This document shows, piece by piece, positions 54,930 to 63,954 of a stretch of 64,000 nt of DNA (the stretch's first letter is position 1; every line of letters begins with the position of its first letter). Below the pieces are notes generated by a model, which saw only the letters and a program-made list of their open reading frames with translations, searched no databases and had not been told where the DNA came from. The position numbers were made by a program, and so were the translations under genes. Origin of the DNA: PCC-6802 sp943367755 (GTDB lineage: Bacteria > Cyanobacteriota > Cyanobacteriia > Pseudanabaenales > Pseudanabaenaceae); NCBI GenBank assembly GCA_943367755.1, contig CALRKB020000019.1, forward strand, positions 13,245-77,244, in the 5' to 3' direction.

Positions 54930-56921
54930 TTAAAAGCGAGGATTGTACTTTAGCGGTTCAAATGCAAAATGGAAGAAAACACCATTTACGAAGGCATGGT
55001 GCATCTCTGCTCTTAACTGTTGCGAAAACAGTCCGATCAATTTCAACCCCAGGGACTTAGAATTCTGCCAATCCAAACTATTGGGAATACCAATACCATT
55101 ATCCCAGACGTATAAATGGAGCTTTTGTCCGACCTCTTGATGGAGTTCGACATGAATTTCTCCAGGCTGATGATTTGGGAAGGCATATTTGAGGGAGTTA
55201 GTCACCAGTTCGTTGATCAATAATCCACAGGGAATCGCTGTTTCTATAGGTAATTTCACGGGGTCGATCTCCAGAATTGTTCGAACGTTGCCATTAACTT
55301 CACTATAAGAAAGCAGCAAATTTTCAACCAAGCGCTGAATATAATCATCAATATTGATAAAGCCGGAATGGGCTAATTGATAAAGGTGGTCATGGATCAG
55401 TGCCATTGCTTGAATGCGATCTTGACTATCCGACAAGAAAGCCAAGACTCGCTCATCCTGAATTGAGTCTGCCTGCATATCTAGCAAGTTGGAAATCACA
55501 TGCAGATTATTTTTTACCCGATGATGAATCTCCCTTAGGAGAATTTCTTTCTCTGTCAATGAAGTTCGCAGTTCAGATGTGCGCTGCTCAATTCGTAATT
55601 CGAGTTCTGTATTGGCTGTTTCCAGTGCCTCGAACGAATCCTGTAACCGCCCAGACATACGATTGAATGATGCCGTCAGTTCCTCTACTTCACTGATTTG
55701 AGGAAGCCAGGATAAGGGGGGGATAATATCAACACTTTGCTTCAGATCTCCCTCAGTAATCTCCTTCGACGCTTTGCTCAATTGCAGAATCGGAGTTGCT
55801 AACCAGCGGGAGGTGAGGGAAGCCATATATATGGACGAAAAGAATGCCGCCAGGCACAACAGCATTGTAGAGCGGGCATTAGTGTGAATGTGCTCCATAA
55901 AATCCGATTCGGGTAATACGACTACAATCAGCCAGTCCAAGCCCATCTCATCTCGCCAGGGTAATACCTGGACAAACTGCTGTTCCCCAGCAACGCTAAA
56001 CTCCAGTTTTTGACTGGATTGAATGGTAGCAAGATTACCAAACTGTCTAACTAAATGTGCTGCCGTTGCTTGAATCAGGGGATCGCGACTCTGGCTGGCT
56101 AATATCCGTTGCGCTTTACCCTTTACGAGTGCAAATGAGGAATGTGGAGAGGAACTAGCCACCAGTAAGCCCGATCGCTCGACAATGAAGACAACACTCG
56201 AACGACTAATTTGGATCTGGCGCAAAGAATCAGCCATATCCGAGATCGCTTGATCGACCCCTAAAACTCCAATTAAATGAGCTTGGTCATCGTACAGGGG
56301 ATAGCTGGCAGAAATTGCTAGCACGCCCGGCATCCCATCCCATTGATAGACATCGCTCCAAACAGGCTTACCCGCTTGTACAGCATTGGTGTACCAACTC
56401 TCAAGTCGGTGGTTATACGAATAGCGGTCTAATAATTTCGTCCGCTTTCCGACTGAGTCGGCGGCGTATTCGTAAAGTGTACCGGGATGAGCGCGAGTCA
56501 TCAGGTCAATGCCAAAGCTGCCATTGGGTTTGCGTTCTGCACCCACTAACTCTCCTGATGGAGTGCCGAAATTAATGTAACTTACATTAAACAACTGTAC
56601 TTGCTTCCAGAAAAAGCGCCCCATGTTTTCCAGGTCGGATAGCTTGAGCAGACCAGATTGCATTGCTTGCTTGTTGATCTGGTTGATCAACTTAGGAGCG
56701 GCTAGGTAATCTTCAAGGTGATGAGAGACTTGAGCGATCGCTTGACTATGTAGGTTAGTTGCCAGTTCTTTAATCGCCTGTTGCCCATGCCTGAAGGATA
56801 GCCACCCCACCAAACTCACGGCTCCGCATATTTGCAGTACAAATGCGATCGCCAGGATCGATTGCAGAGAAGCTCTGCGTGTTTGCTCTTGGTTTTGATT
56901 CAAAATAATTGTGAACGGCAT
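54930..56921 (-). CDS. Cache-HAMP-HisKA_2 (HWE-like) sensor kinase
   Basis: 663 aa membrane kinase. An N-terminal helix (about 20-45) precedes an extracytoplasmic double-Cache ligand-binding region (about 50-345, AHPGTLYEYAADSVGKRTKL and GVLGVDQAISDM). A second helix at about 350-370, a HAMP domain (about 375-430) and a coiled coil follow. The kinase core is HisKA_2-type: LREIHHRVKNNLHVISNLLDMQ (phospho-His), then the HATPase with INELVTNSLKYAF and YVWDNGIGIPNS. Such kinases often respond to small molecules or light. It is 13 bp upstream of the REC-EAL gene, its probable partner. Confidence 0.93.
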   Translation of the reverse strand: MPFTIILNQNQEQTRRASLQSILAIAFVLQICGAVSLVGWLSFRHGQQAIKELATNLHSQAIAQVSHHLEDYLAAPKLINQINKQAMQSGLLKLSDLENMGRFFWKQVQLFNVSYINFGTPSGELVGAERKPNGSFGIDLMTRAHPGTLYEYAADSVGKRTKLLDRYSYNHRLESWYTNAVQAGKPVWSDVYQWDGMPGVLAISASYPLYDDQAHLIGVLGVDQAISDMADSLRQIQISRSSVVFIVERSGLLVASSSPHSSFALVKGKAQRILASQSRDPLIQATAAHLVRQFGNLATIQSSQKLEFSVAGEQQFVQVLPWRDEMGLDWLIVVVLPESDFMEHIHTNARSTMLLCLAAFFSSIYMASLTSRWLATPILQLSKASKEITEGDLKQSVDIIPPLSWLPQISEVEELTASFNRMSGRLQDSFEALETANTELELRIEQRTSELRTSLTEKEILLREIHHRVKNNLHVISNLLDMQADSIQDERVLAFLSDSQDRIQAMALIHDHLYQLAHSGFINIDDYIQRLVENLLLSYSEVNGNVRTILEIDPVKLPIETAIPCGLLINELVTNSLKYAFPNHQPGEIHVELHQEVGQKLHLYVWDNGIGIPNSLDWQNSKSLGLKLIGLFSQQLRAEMHHAFVNGVFFHFAFEPLKYNPRF

Positions 56922-57652
56922 GTTCTATCCTGCGAGTTGCAGCCCCCCCGTATGCTTGCCTTCAGTGAATGGATCTGTTTGATTACTTCAACTCTAGGAT
57001 TTTCTTGAATATGCTTCAGTAAGGATTGGTGAGATTTTTAGGTAAGCAAAGGTGTCATTTTCCCGTCATATGGTTTGAGGTAGGTGTGTTCTACCCGTAT
57101 CCGCACTAGCTACCATCGCAGCGATCGAGAAAATTTTCTATATGGGGGATGTGGGTGGTATCCTCTGCGCGCTATCTGTTGAGTCACAAGATGGCGAGGA
57201 AAAGCCCAATCTGGTAGTAATTTCGATTACGCACCTGCAAATCGACTCTAAGCATTCCCTCGCTGCAAAAGTTCGGGAATATCAGAAAAAACGCACCATA
57301 CGCTTGGCTCTGTTCGACAAACTGCAAGGGCATCCCCCTGGGAAAGGAAAAAAGAAGAAAAGGGGGTTTTTGCCTTGAAAATCGCGACTTTCTTCTTGCT
57401 TCGCGAGCTAGAGTGTAGGCAGATAAGATTCGTCCTACGGAAGATGACGGAGGCGATCGCACTAGTGCAGCGTCAAAGCTTAATTTCAGGATAGCTACTC
57501 TTTGAATAGTCTGCTGCTTAAGGCTTTCAGAAACCGTAAACCTTAATTTTTAGTCCTGACGATGCACTAGGATGAGAGTTATTTTGCCGATAGAGCTCAC
57601 ACTCTGCTTCAACAAATAGAAGAACGAGATTACGAAAAAACTAAAGTTCACT
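56922..57652. other. Long intergenic region between signalling genes and the STAND operon
   Basis: 731 bases. The left part should carry the Cache-kinase promoter. A 78-codon plus-strand frame (57142-57378) with no signal or known motif is possible but unconvincing. A start-less plus-strand frame from 57571 to 57684 (reading DESYFADRAHTLLQQIEERD) runs into the 3' end of the STAND gene and looks like a remnant of an older gene. The last GCGATCGC before the operon is near 57453. Confidence 0.4.
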
Positions 57653-60600
57653 CTACAGGCCCACTTGGTGAGGAACAATTTTGAGATACTCAATATATCT
57701 CTCAGACAGCCCATATTTGATAGTGCCAGGTCCAGAACCTTGATCGGTCACTTGAAGAAAACCGCTGTCTTTCAGAGCTTCAAGACGCTGATAGGTTGCC
57801 TCATCTCCTTTTGGGTGAGGTTTCTTTAATTCCCTCGCAACTTCTTCCTCAGATACATCTCCTCTCAGTAAGCAATCTTTCTCAATAATTCGACGTTCAA
57901 TCAGTTTAAGTAAAGACTTTTGCCCAGCAAGCAAATACTGTAACTCGTCTTCAAAGTATTGTCGTAGTCGATCCGCCTGATTCTCAACTGAGACGCCTTC
58001 CCCAAAATTAAGCTCAGAGCAGATCCTTTCATAAGGAATATCACCAATATATCTTTTCCATTCTTCTTGGGTAAGATTGCGCCATACCTTCTGACAAACA
58101 ATATCAGCTAGTTTCTGAGTATTGACCATATCAAAGCGAATTGTCCCCCCATTGTTTCCAGAAGCTAAATACTGGCCGTCTGGGCTAAACGCTAATGTTG
58201 AAACATCGTTGATATGGCCTTCTATATAAATAGGGTTTGCATCAGGTTTCTGAAGATTCCACAACCAAACTTCCCCCTTGTAACCGCCTGAAGCTAGCAT
58301 CTGGCTGTCCTTGGGATTGAATGTTACAGAAATACCTTTGAGCTGCCGAAATTTGTGGCCTAGCCAACGGGGTGCATGTAGCCGACTCAAATCCCACAAT
58401 CCCACTTTCTGCTCATTTGTTGCATAAGCTAGATATTTCTTATCTTGATCTGCACTGAAGGATATCGAAGTAATTCCTCCGTCGTTTATGGCAATAGGTT
58501 CTCCAACTAATTCTTTCTCCTGCCACCTCCATATACAAATTGTCTGGTCATAACTGCCACTAGCTAATATTTGTTCATCCCAGGGACAAAATGAAACTGA
58601 GGTGATTCTATCCCGATGGCGATCCTTTAAAGTAGCCATAAGCATGTCGGTCTGATGCCAATTCCAAACCCTAACCTTTCCGTCATGACTACCAACAGCT
58701 AAAATATGGCCATTATGGAGGCTAAACATCACTGAGCTAACTTCTCCTTCATGACCTTTCAAGATAGCCAGTGGTTGATCGGGCTGAAGCCGATTCCAAA
58801 CTCTAACAGTGCAGTCATAACTACCAGAAGCCAGAATTTCATTATTTTGAGGATGAAATACCACTGAACTGACTTCCCGCTCATGTCCTTGTAGTTGTAC
58901 GGGCGCATCCTCAGGACAATCCAAATTCCATAACTTGATGACCCGATCATTGCCTCCTGCAGCCAGTATTTTCCCATCTGAACTAATTGCCAGTGCTTTA
59001 ATCGAGTCACCATATTTCTGAAGAATGTGGCAAGTTAAAGGTGATTTTAACTCCCAAAGCCTTACTCTACCATCCCAACTGCCTGACAGAAGCCACTGAC
59101 CATCTCGACTGAAGGCCAAGGAACTAATGCCATCATCTGTGTGCCATTCTAAGCGGCTGGGAGAGTCTTCAACATTCTGCAAATTCCATAACCTTATCGT
59201 CCGATCATAAAAATTGCTGCCTGAAGCTAACCACTGACTGTTTGGGCTGAAAGCGATAGTTCTAATTGTATCTCCATGACCTTTCAAGATTTTTTTAGGT
59301 TTAGGAATTGAATCTGTATGAGAATCTTTCGTACCGTGAGCTTCTAATATTTCAGGTTCAGGCTTAAGTTGAATCCAATCCCAAATTCGTATCGTTTTGT
59401 CCTTACTACCAACAGCTAATTTTTCACCATCTGAGCTAAACGCTACCGAGAAAATCTCACCTCCCTCACGCTTATCATCCTCATTAAGAGCCTGGGAATT
59501 CTCGAGAATATTGAAAGTTCTAAGAGGTTCTTTCAGAGAATGTTTAGGATTCCAGAGATAAACGTCTCCATTTCGACATCCCACTGCCAAGGTTTCTCCG
59601 TTCCGGGGTCTAAATGCAACTGACCAGACCCAATCGTTATGTTTAAAGGCAGCCAAAGGGGGATTATCAAGGTGCTCTACATCCCACAGTAGAACTGTCT
59701 GATCCTCACTACCTGCAGATGCAAGAATTTTGCTATCTGGACTAAACGCAACACACCAAACCTCTTTTTCATGTCCTTGTAGAGGAGGGAGAGGCATTGG
59801 TTCAACGTCAGGATAGTTTTCTATGTTGTAGACTCTAACTAACTTATCTGAACTACCCACCGCCAAGTATTTTGCATCTGGACTAATAGCAACTGCCAGC
59901 ACACCTCTCCGAATATTAAGTTGAACAATAGTAGAATTTCCTTTCTTATCAAGATCCCAAACCTGAACAATACCCCTATCGATTTCGTTAAATATTCCTG
60001 CCGCACATTTTTTCGAGTCCGGGAAAAAAGTAACCGAAGAAACCTTTAACTTATTGACATCTGAGTCGTCTAGTTCATCCGAACTGCGTAAGACAGAACT
60101 AAAGTAATGAATATTGACTGCTCGATGCAAAGCATCATCGACCTCATTTAGGAGATCTCCTTCATAATCCCGATTCAAAAGAAATGCTTGACGAGCTAAA
60201 AGAGCAACTACTTCATTCTCTCTTGAGGATTCCTTAAAAGATCTGAGGTTCATCAAGATCTTCTTAGCGATTTCAAGTCTAAGTGATCTCTCATTCTCTT
60301 TAAACTTTGCAATACTTTCTACTTCTTGTTCTTTTTTCTTGTTTTTTTGGCGTATGATAAAATCTGATTGCCACGCTAGAATCCCCTCACTTAATGCATC
60401 ATGCAAAATTTCATAGCAATCATCGTCAGATCGATGACGTAAGATTCGAAGTTTGGGATCGCTAAGTATTCTTAGTAAATTCTCAACTTCTTCATCTGTT
60501 AATTGAGAAAGATCGGGATAATCAGAACGATAATCATTGGCATAATATCTTAAGTTTGAGGCAGTGTGGCTAATCTTATGCTTGTCAGGTGTTACCAAAA

Positions 60601-61630
60601 AGTGCAAAAGGCTGGCTGCAATATCCTTTTGATTTTTATCTAAATTATCAAGGCATTTTTTAACTAGCTCTTTGGCTATACCACTCGTCTCACCTAAACG
60701 TAAGAATGTTCCAAACCTTATTATCTTTGAACCTTTTCCTACTTCCTCATCCCATAAACATTCCAAGTCAACCTGAAGTAACGAAGCCTCAACTCTTTTC
60801 ACTGCTTTTGAATTTGCTTTCTTTTCTAGCAATTCAATACTTTTCGGCTTTTTGATTTCGATCTGATTTAATATTTCATTTGTTAATTTATCTTCAATTC
60901 TGATTACACCTTCTCCACACAATTTTTCTTCATCATTGTATGCAGTAATGGTTTTCTGAATAGCTTCTCTCGCCAAATCTTCAGAAAGTGGTTTAAGCTC
61001 TAATCGATTGCTGATCAAATTCAATATGCGATCTGCAAAGTAATCGAGCTTCGTGAAATAATCTGATCGTATGGAAATGAGAAAATTGACATTTAGATCG
61101 CGACAGTTGACAGCACGAGGAAACTCAACGGCAAATGTTCCCTCCCCATCTTCATGAGGGTACAGGAAATAGTCTTCAAACTGATCAAGGATAATAAATA
61201 GTTCTCCCTCCTCTTCTTCGTTGCCCAGATATTTTACCCAATGACGCAGACTGTCAATAAATGATTGTTCTGGGTTAGGCAATGAAATGTCTTTTTGATT
61301 TTTTTTAATATCTTTTTCGATCTGCTTCTTCAAGCCTATCAGTGGATCCTTTCGCCAAGAATATTCGCCTTCAAAAGAAGGAAACACAATAACTGCAAGT
61401 TTAGGAACCTTATATTTTTTGATGTTTTCCCTTGCCTCTTTAATTAGGTTAGGAATAACACCAGCGCTTAGAATAGAACTTTTGCCGACTCCACTATCAC
61501 CGTATAGAATAGTTAGGCGCTCCACTCGCAGTTGATCAATAATATTATCTATCTCTCTATCTCGACCAAAAAAGAAAGCAGCATCTTTTTCAGTAAAAGC
61601 ATCTAAGCCTTTGAAAGGGTTATTAACCAT
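57653..61630 (-). CDS. STAND NTPase with 14 WD40 repeats
   Basis: 1325 aa, no signal peptide. An AAA/STAND-type NTPase starts at about residue 7 (FKGLDAFTEKDAAFFFGRDRE), with Walker A GDSGVGKSS at 44-52 and Walker B LFIILDQFED at 144-153. A helical and winged region follows to about 440, then a coiled coil (about 425-455). From about 545 to 1180 I count 14 WD40 units (each ending in WD/WN-type motifs such as VQVWDLD, VLLWDVE, IKLWNLD), enough for two seven-bladed propellers. The C-terminus (about 1180-1325) has LADIVCQKVWRNLTQEEWKR and a winged-helix-like end. This is the layout of a sensor/switch protein. It follows its partner by 6 bp. Confidence 0.93.
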   Translation of the reverse strand: MVNNPFKGLDAFTEKDAAFFFGRDREIDNIIDQLRVERLTILYGDSGVGKSSILSAGVIPNLIKEARENIKKYKVPKLAVIVFPSFEGEYSWRKDPLIGLKKQIEKDIKKNQKDISLPNPEQSFIDSLRHWVKYLGNEEEEGELFIILDQFEDYFLYPHEDGEGTFAVEFPRAVNCRDLNVNFLISIRSDYFTKLDYFADRILNLISNRLELKPLSEDLAREAIQKTITAYNDEEKLCGEGVIRIEDKLTNEILNQIEIKKPKSIELLEKKANSKAVKRVEASLLQVDLECLWDEEVGKGSKIIRFGTFLRLGETSGIAKELVKKCLDNLDKNQKDIAASLLHFLVTPDKHKISHTASNLRYYANDYRSDYPDLSQLTDEEVENLLRILSDPKLRILRHRSDDDCYEILHDALSEGILAWQSDFIIRQKNKKKEQEVESIAKFKENERSLRLEIAKKILMNLRSFKESSRENEVVALLARQAFLLNRDYEGDLLNEVDDALHRAVNIHYFSSVLRSSDELDDSDVNKLKVSSVTFFPDSKKCAAGIFNEIDRGIVQVWDLDKKGNSTIVQLNIRRGVLAVAISPDAKYLAVGSSDKLVRVYNIENYPDVEPMPLPPLQGHEKEVWCVAFSPDSKILASAGSEDQTVLLWDVEHLDNPPLAAFKHNDWVWSVAFRPRNGETLAVGCRNGDVYLWNPKHSLKEPLRTFNILENSQALNEDDKREGGEIFSVAFSSDGEKLAVGSKDKTIRIWDWIQLKPEPEILEAHGTKDSHTDSIPKPKKILKGHGDTIRTIAFSPNSQWLASGSNFYDRTIRLWNLQNVEDSPSRLEWHTDDGISSLAFSRDGQWLLSGSWDGRVRLWELKSPLTCHILQKYGDSIKALAISSDGKILAAGGNDRVIKLWNLDCPEDAPVQLQGHEREVSSVVFHPQNNEILASGSYDCTVRVWNRLQPDQPLAILKGHEGEVSSVMFSLHNGHILAVGSHDGKVRVWNWHQTDMLMATLKDRHRDRITSVSFCPWDEQILASGSYDQTICIWRWQEKELVGEPIAINDGGITSISFSADQDKKYLAYATNEQKVGLWDLSRLHAPRWLGHKFRQLKGISVTFNPKDSQMLASGGYKGEVWLWNLQKPDANPIYIEGHINDVSTLAFSPDGQYLASGNNGGTIRFDMVNTQKLADIVCQKVWRNLTQEEWKRYIGDIPYERICSELNFGEGVSVENQADRLRQYFEDELQYLLAGQKSLLKLIERRIIEKDCLLRGDVSEEEVARELKKPHPKGDEATYQRLEALKDSGFLQVTDQGSGPGTIKYGLSERYIEYLKIVPHQVGL

Positions 61631-61636
61631 GATTTC

Positions 61637-63835
61637 TTATTTCCCTGAAACGAAATTCTCTAGTTTATCGACACATTGATCTAAGGTATTTTCAATTGGA
61701 TGAAATTTTTTGTCATTACCCCAAGAAGCTTCTAAGAAAGAGCCGGGTTTTGATTTATAAATAAACCAAGTTTGTCCCTTCGAAGTTATTTTTAAGTCAC
61801 TTTGACCAAGAATGTGCTTCAGATCATAGTCATTCCAGCTGTAACCCAAAAATAAAACACTTTTACTTTCGATGATTCCCTTTAAATGTGTTGGAATAAG
61901 GTTTTTAAATGGATTGCTAAGCAAATAATCTATATGTTGATCTTCAGTAATGACAATTTGTTTATTCTTTAACCAGCCATAAAGTTTTAAGATGACTGGA
62001 TATTGAAATCGTGTCGTAGTAATTTCTTTAGACTGGCAATTCCCATTTTGATCATATGAATGACAAATAAAACATCTTTTATCAAACTGGTCAGCTTCGA
62101 CGTAAGAAACAACATCAAATGCTATATGCGCATCCCAAAAAGCTTGTTCCAATAAATCATCATAGTTTGTAGTCACAACTAGCTCAAAGGGTAATACAGG
62201 CATCTTTTTGAGGAGATTAGCAAGGGCTTTATGTAATCGGTTAGGTTTACAATTTTGATAAAAACTTTCTACTGTCGCATAAAGAGTGGCGGGGCTCCTT
62301 ATGGACTGTAGATATTGTGATAAGAACCGAATATTCATTTTTGCTACGGCTAAACGTTGCTCAATAGCTAGTGGACAGTTTAGTTTCTCGCCGGTTAATT
62401 GTTTGTTATTCTCCTGGATACCTTCTAACTGTCGCCAAATAGGGCATTCGGGTGGTCTCTTTGTGATGTCGCTATAACATTCCTGACATGGCAGCCCCAT
62501 CAATGTTTGCATGAGATCAGTTGAGATCTGTGACCTCCCCGATATCTTCTCTCTAATTTTCTTATCTAAAATAAAGGCTAACTCAATTTCACTTAGAGAA
62601 CTCTGTTTTGCTTCAATTAGTTGAATTTTCTGAGTATAGCTCAATTGATTTTGTTTTTCCTCCTCGAGCAAAAACAGATCTAATATTTCTTCACGGATTG
62701 GTTCACGACCGCATAAATTAACACCTGAGCCTAAGAAAAGAACAGTATTGCCAATTTGAAATTCATTCAGAATTGCTCCGTAATCATGGTCATATTTACC
62801 TTTATCAGGAGGGTCAATCAAGTTATCAGATGGAATGACATCTATTGCTTTTAGTTCAGCAAGTACATCTGGCTTATTCAATACATGTTTGGCTAACGAA
62901 ACAGCTGCATAGGCAGCAAATGGTTGTGCATGGTTATTTTTATGCCCATCAGCCCAGTCGCAAATTCCTTTTACAAGAATAATGTCAGTACCCTTTCTAT
63001 CTGCCACCTCATAAGCACCTGCTCCTTCCATCTCTCCACCCAGAGGCTCCCTATTTTGAAATTGATTCACCAGCTGATTACGAAACTCTTTACTATCTAT
63101 AAGTTTAGATCCAGATAGTAAAAGTCCTTGATGTACATTGACCAGCCTTTTTGAACAGTATAAGTGCCAATCAGAGCGACGAGTTCTAAATCTTTCTGAG
63201 AGGATTGGACTACAGTTTGTTTCTCTACCTCTGAGAATTGAACTTTTTTCTCCTGCTCTTTGTAGTTCATAGTTAAAAACTGATTCTGCAATAATTACAT
63301 CACCTAAGTGCTGTTTTCTACGATTAATTCCAAAGGCAATGCCAACTAAAAGGATTGCCTTTGGCTTAAGTTCAGTAATTGCATCTTGAAGCGTTGACCT
63401 TGCACCATCCCGCCCCTCATTGCTCATCGTGGATTCAACTTGAGCAGTCGTGTATCTACCAAATTGACCAAATCGATAAGTGTTGTGGCTGATAGCACCT
63501 ACAAGAATTGCTTCTTCACCTGGCCAAGGATCCATCTCAGCCAAAACTGCCTTTCGCTCTATGTCTGTTACAGTCATTAACAGTAAATCAATGCCAGGTG
63601 CTGCCGCTTTTGTTTGTAACTCACTAACTCCTACATCCCGAAAGGGCACCTTTTGAGAGAAATTAATATCTGGAATAAATTCGTATATGCATTCCTCATC
63701 TTCTGTTATCTTGATAAGCTTAGAACCTCCTCTTGAGGCGATTTCTTGATCAAAAGAGCCCTTTTCTGCATGTTTTAAAATATTCTCTGGATTTACTCCA
63801 CGCCAAATGAAAGACCAGTTATCTTCAGATGGCAT
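61637..63835 (-). CDS. Nucleoside phosphorylase-like + SIR2-like fusion effector
   Basis: 732 aa. An N-terminal segment of about 80 residues of unknown type is followed by a nucleoside-phosphorylase/MTAN-like domain (about 80-325; GIAFGIN 165-171, EMEGAG 268-273, and catalytic-type Asp293 in GICDWADG). Next is a SIR2-like domain (about 360-690): LFLGSGVN at 366-373 for NAD binding, TTNYDD at 555-560, and GYSWND at 664-669. The residue expected to be the SIR2 catalytic His (KLHG) is Tyr619 (KLYG). CxxC pairs at 450/453 and 588/591 may bind zinc. Each domain cuts nucleosides or NAD in other defence systems. With the STAND partner this looks like a conflict-system effector. Confidence 0.88.
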   Translation of the reverse strand: MPSEDNWSFIWRGVNPENILKHAEKGSFDQEIASRGGSKLIKITEDEECIYEFIPDINFSQKVPFRDVGVSELQTKAAAPGIDLLLMTVTDIERKAVLAEMDPWPGEEAILVGAISHNTYRFGQFGRYTTAQVESTMSNEGRDGARSTLQDAITELKPKAILLVGIAFGINRRKQHLGDVIIAESVFNYELQRAGEKSSILRGRETNCSPILSERFRTRRSDWHLYCSKRLVNVHQGLLLSGSKLIDSKEFRNQLVNQFQNREPLGGEMEGAGAYEVADRKGTDIILVKGICDWADGHKNNHAQPFAAYAAVSLAKHVLNKPDVLAELKAIDVIPSDNLIDPPDKGKYDHDYGAILNEFQIGNTVLFLGSGVNLCGREPIREEILDLFLLEEEKQNQLSYTQKIQLIEAKQSSLSEIELAFILDKKIREKISGRSQISTDLMQTLMGLPCQECYSDITKRPPECPIWRQLEGIQENNKQLTGEKLNCPLAIEQRLAVAKMNIRFLSQYLQSIRSPATLYATVESFYQNCKPNRLHKALANLLKKMPVLPFELVVTTNYDDLLEQAFWDAHIAFDVVSYVEADQFDKRCFICHSYDQNGNCQSKEITTTRFQYPVILKLYGWLKNKQIVITEDQHIDYLLSNPFKNLIPTHLKGIIESKSVLFLGYSWNDYDLKHILGQSDLKITSKGQTWFIYKSKPGSFLEASWGNDKKFHPIENTLDQCVDKLENFVSGK

Positions 63836-63954
63836 TGAGTCTAAAATTTTGGGCTCTTCCGGAACTGCCGTGGTTGTTTCTAGCTCTAGTGGTGAGAGGG
63901 AGGTAATGCCGACTGTGGGACAATGAAGATAACGGATCTAGTAGGAGGTTCGCT
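63836..63954. other. Intergenic region at the operon's upstream end
   Basis: 119 bases between the divergently placed PNP-SIR2 gene (minus) and the gene fragment starting at 63955 (plus). It must contain the operon's promoter. No clear operator or inverted repeat was seen. Confidence 0.4.

Noticed and set aside
57142..57378. 78-codon plus-strand frame (MGDVGGILCALSVES...)
   Set aside because: No motif, no good ribosome site and a low-complexity lysine tail. Unconvincing as a gene.
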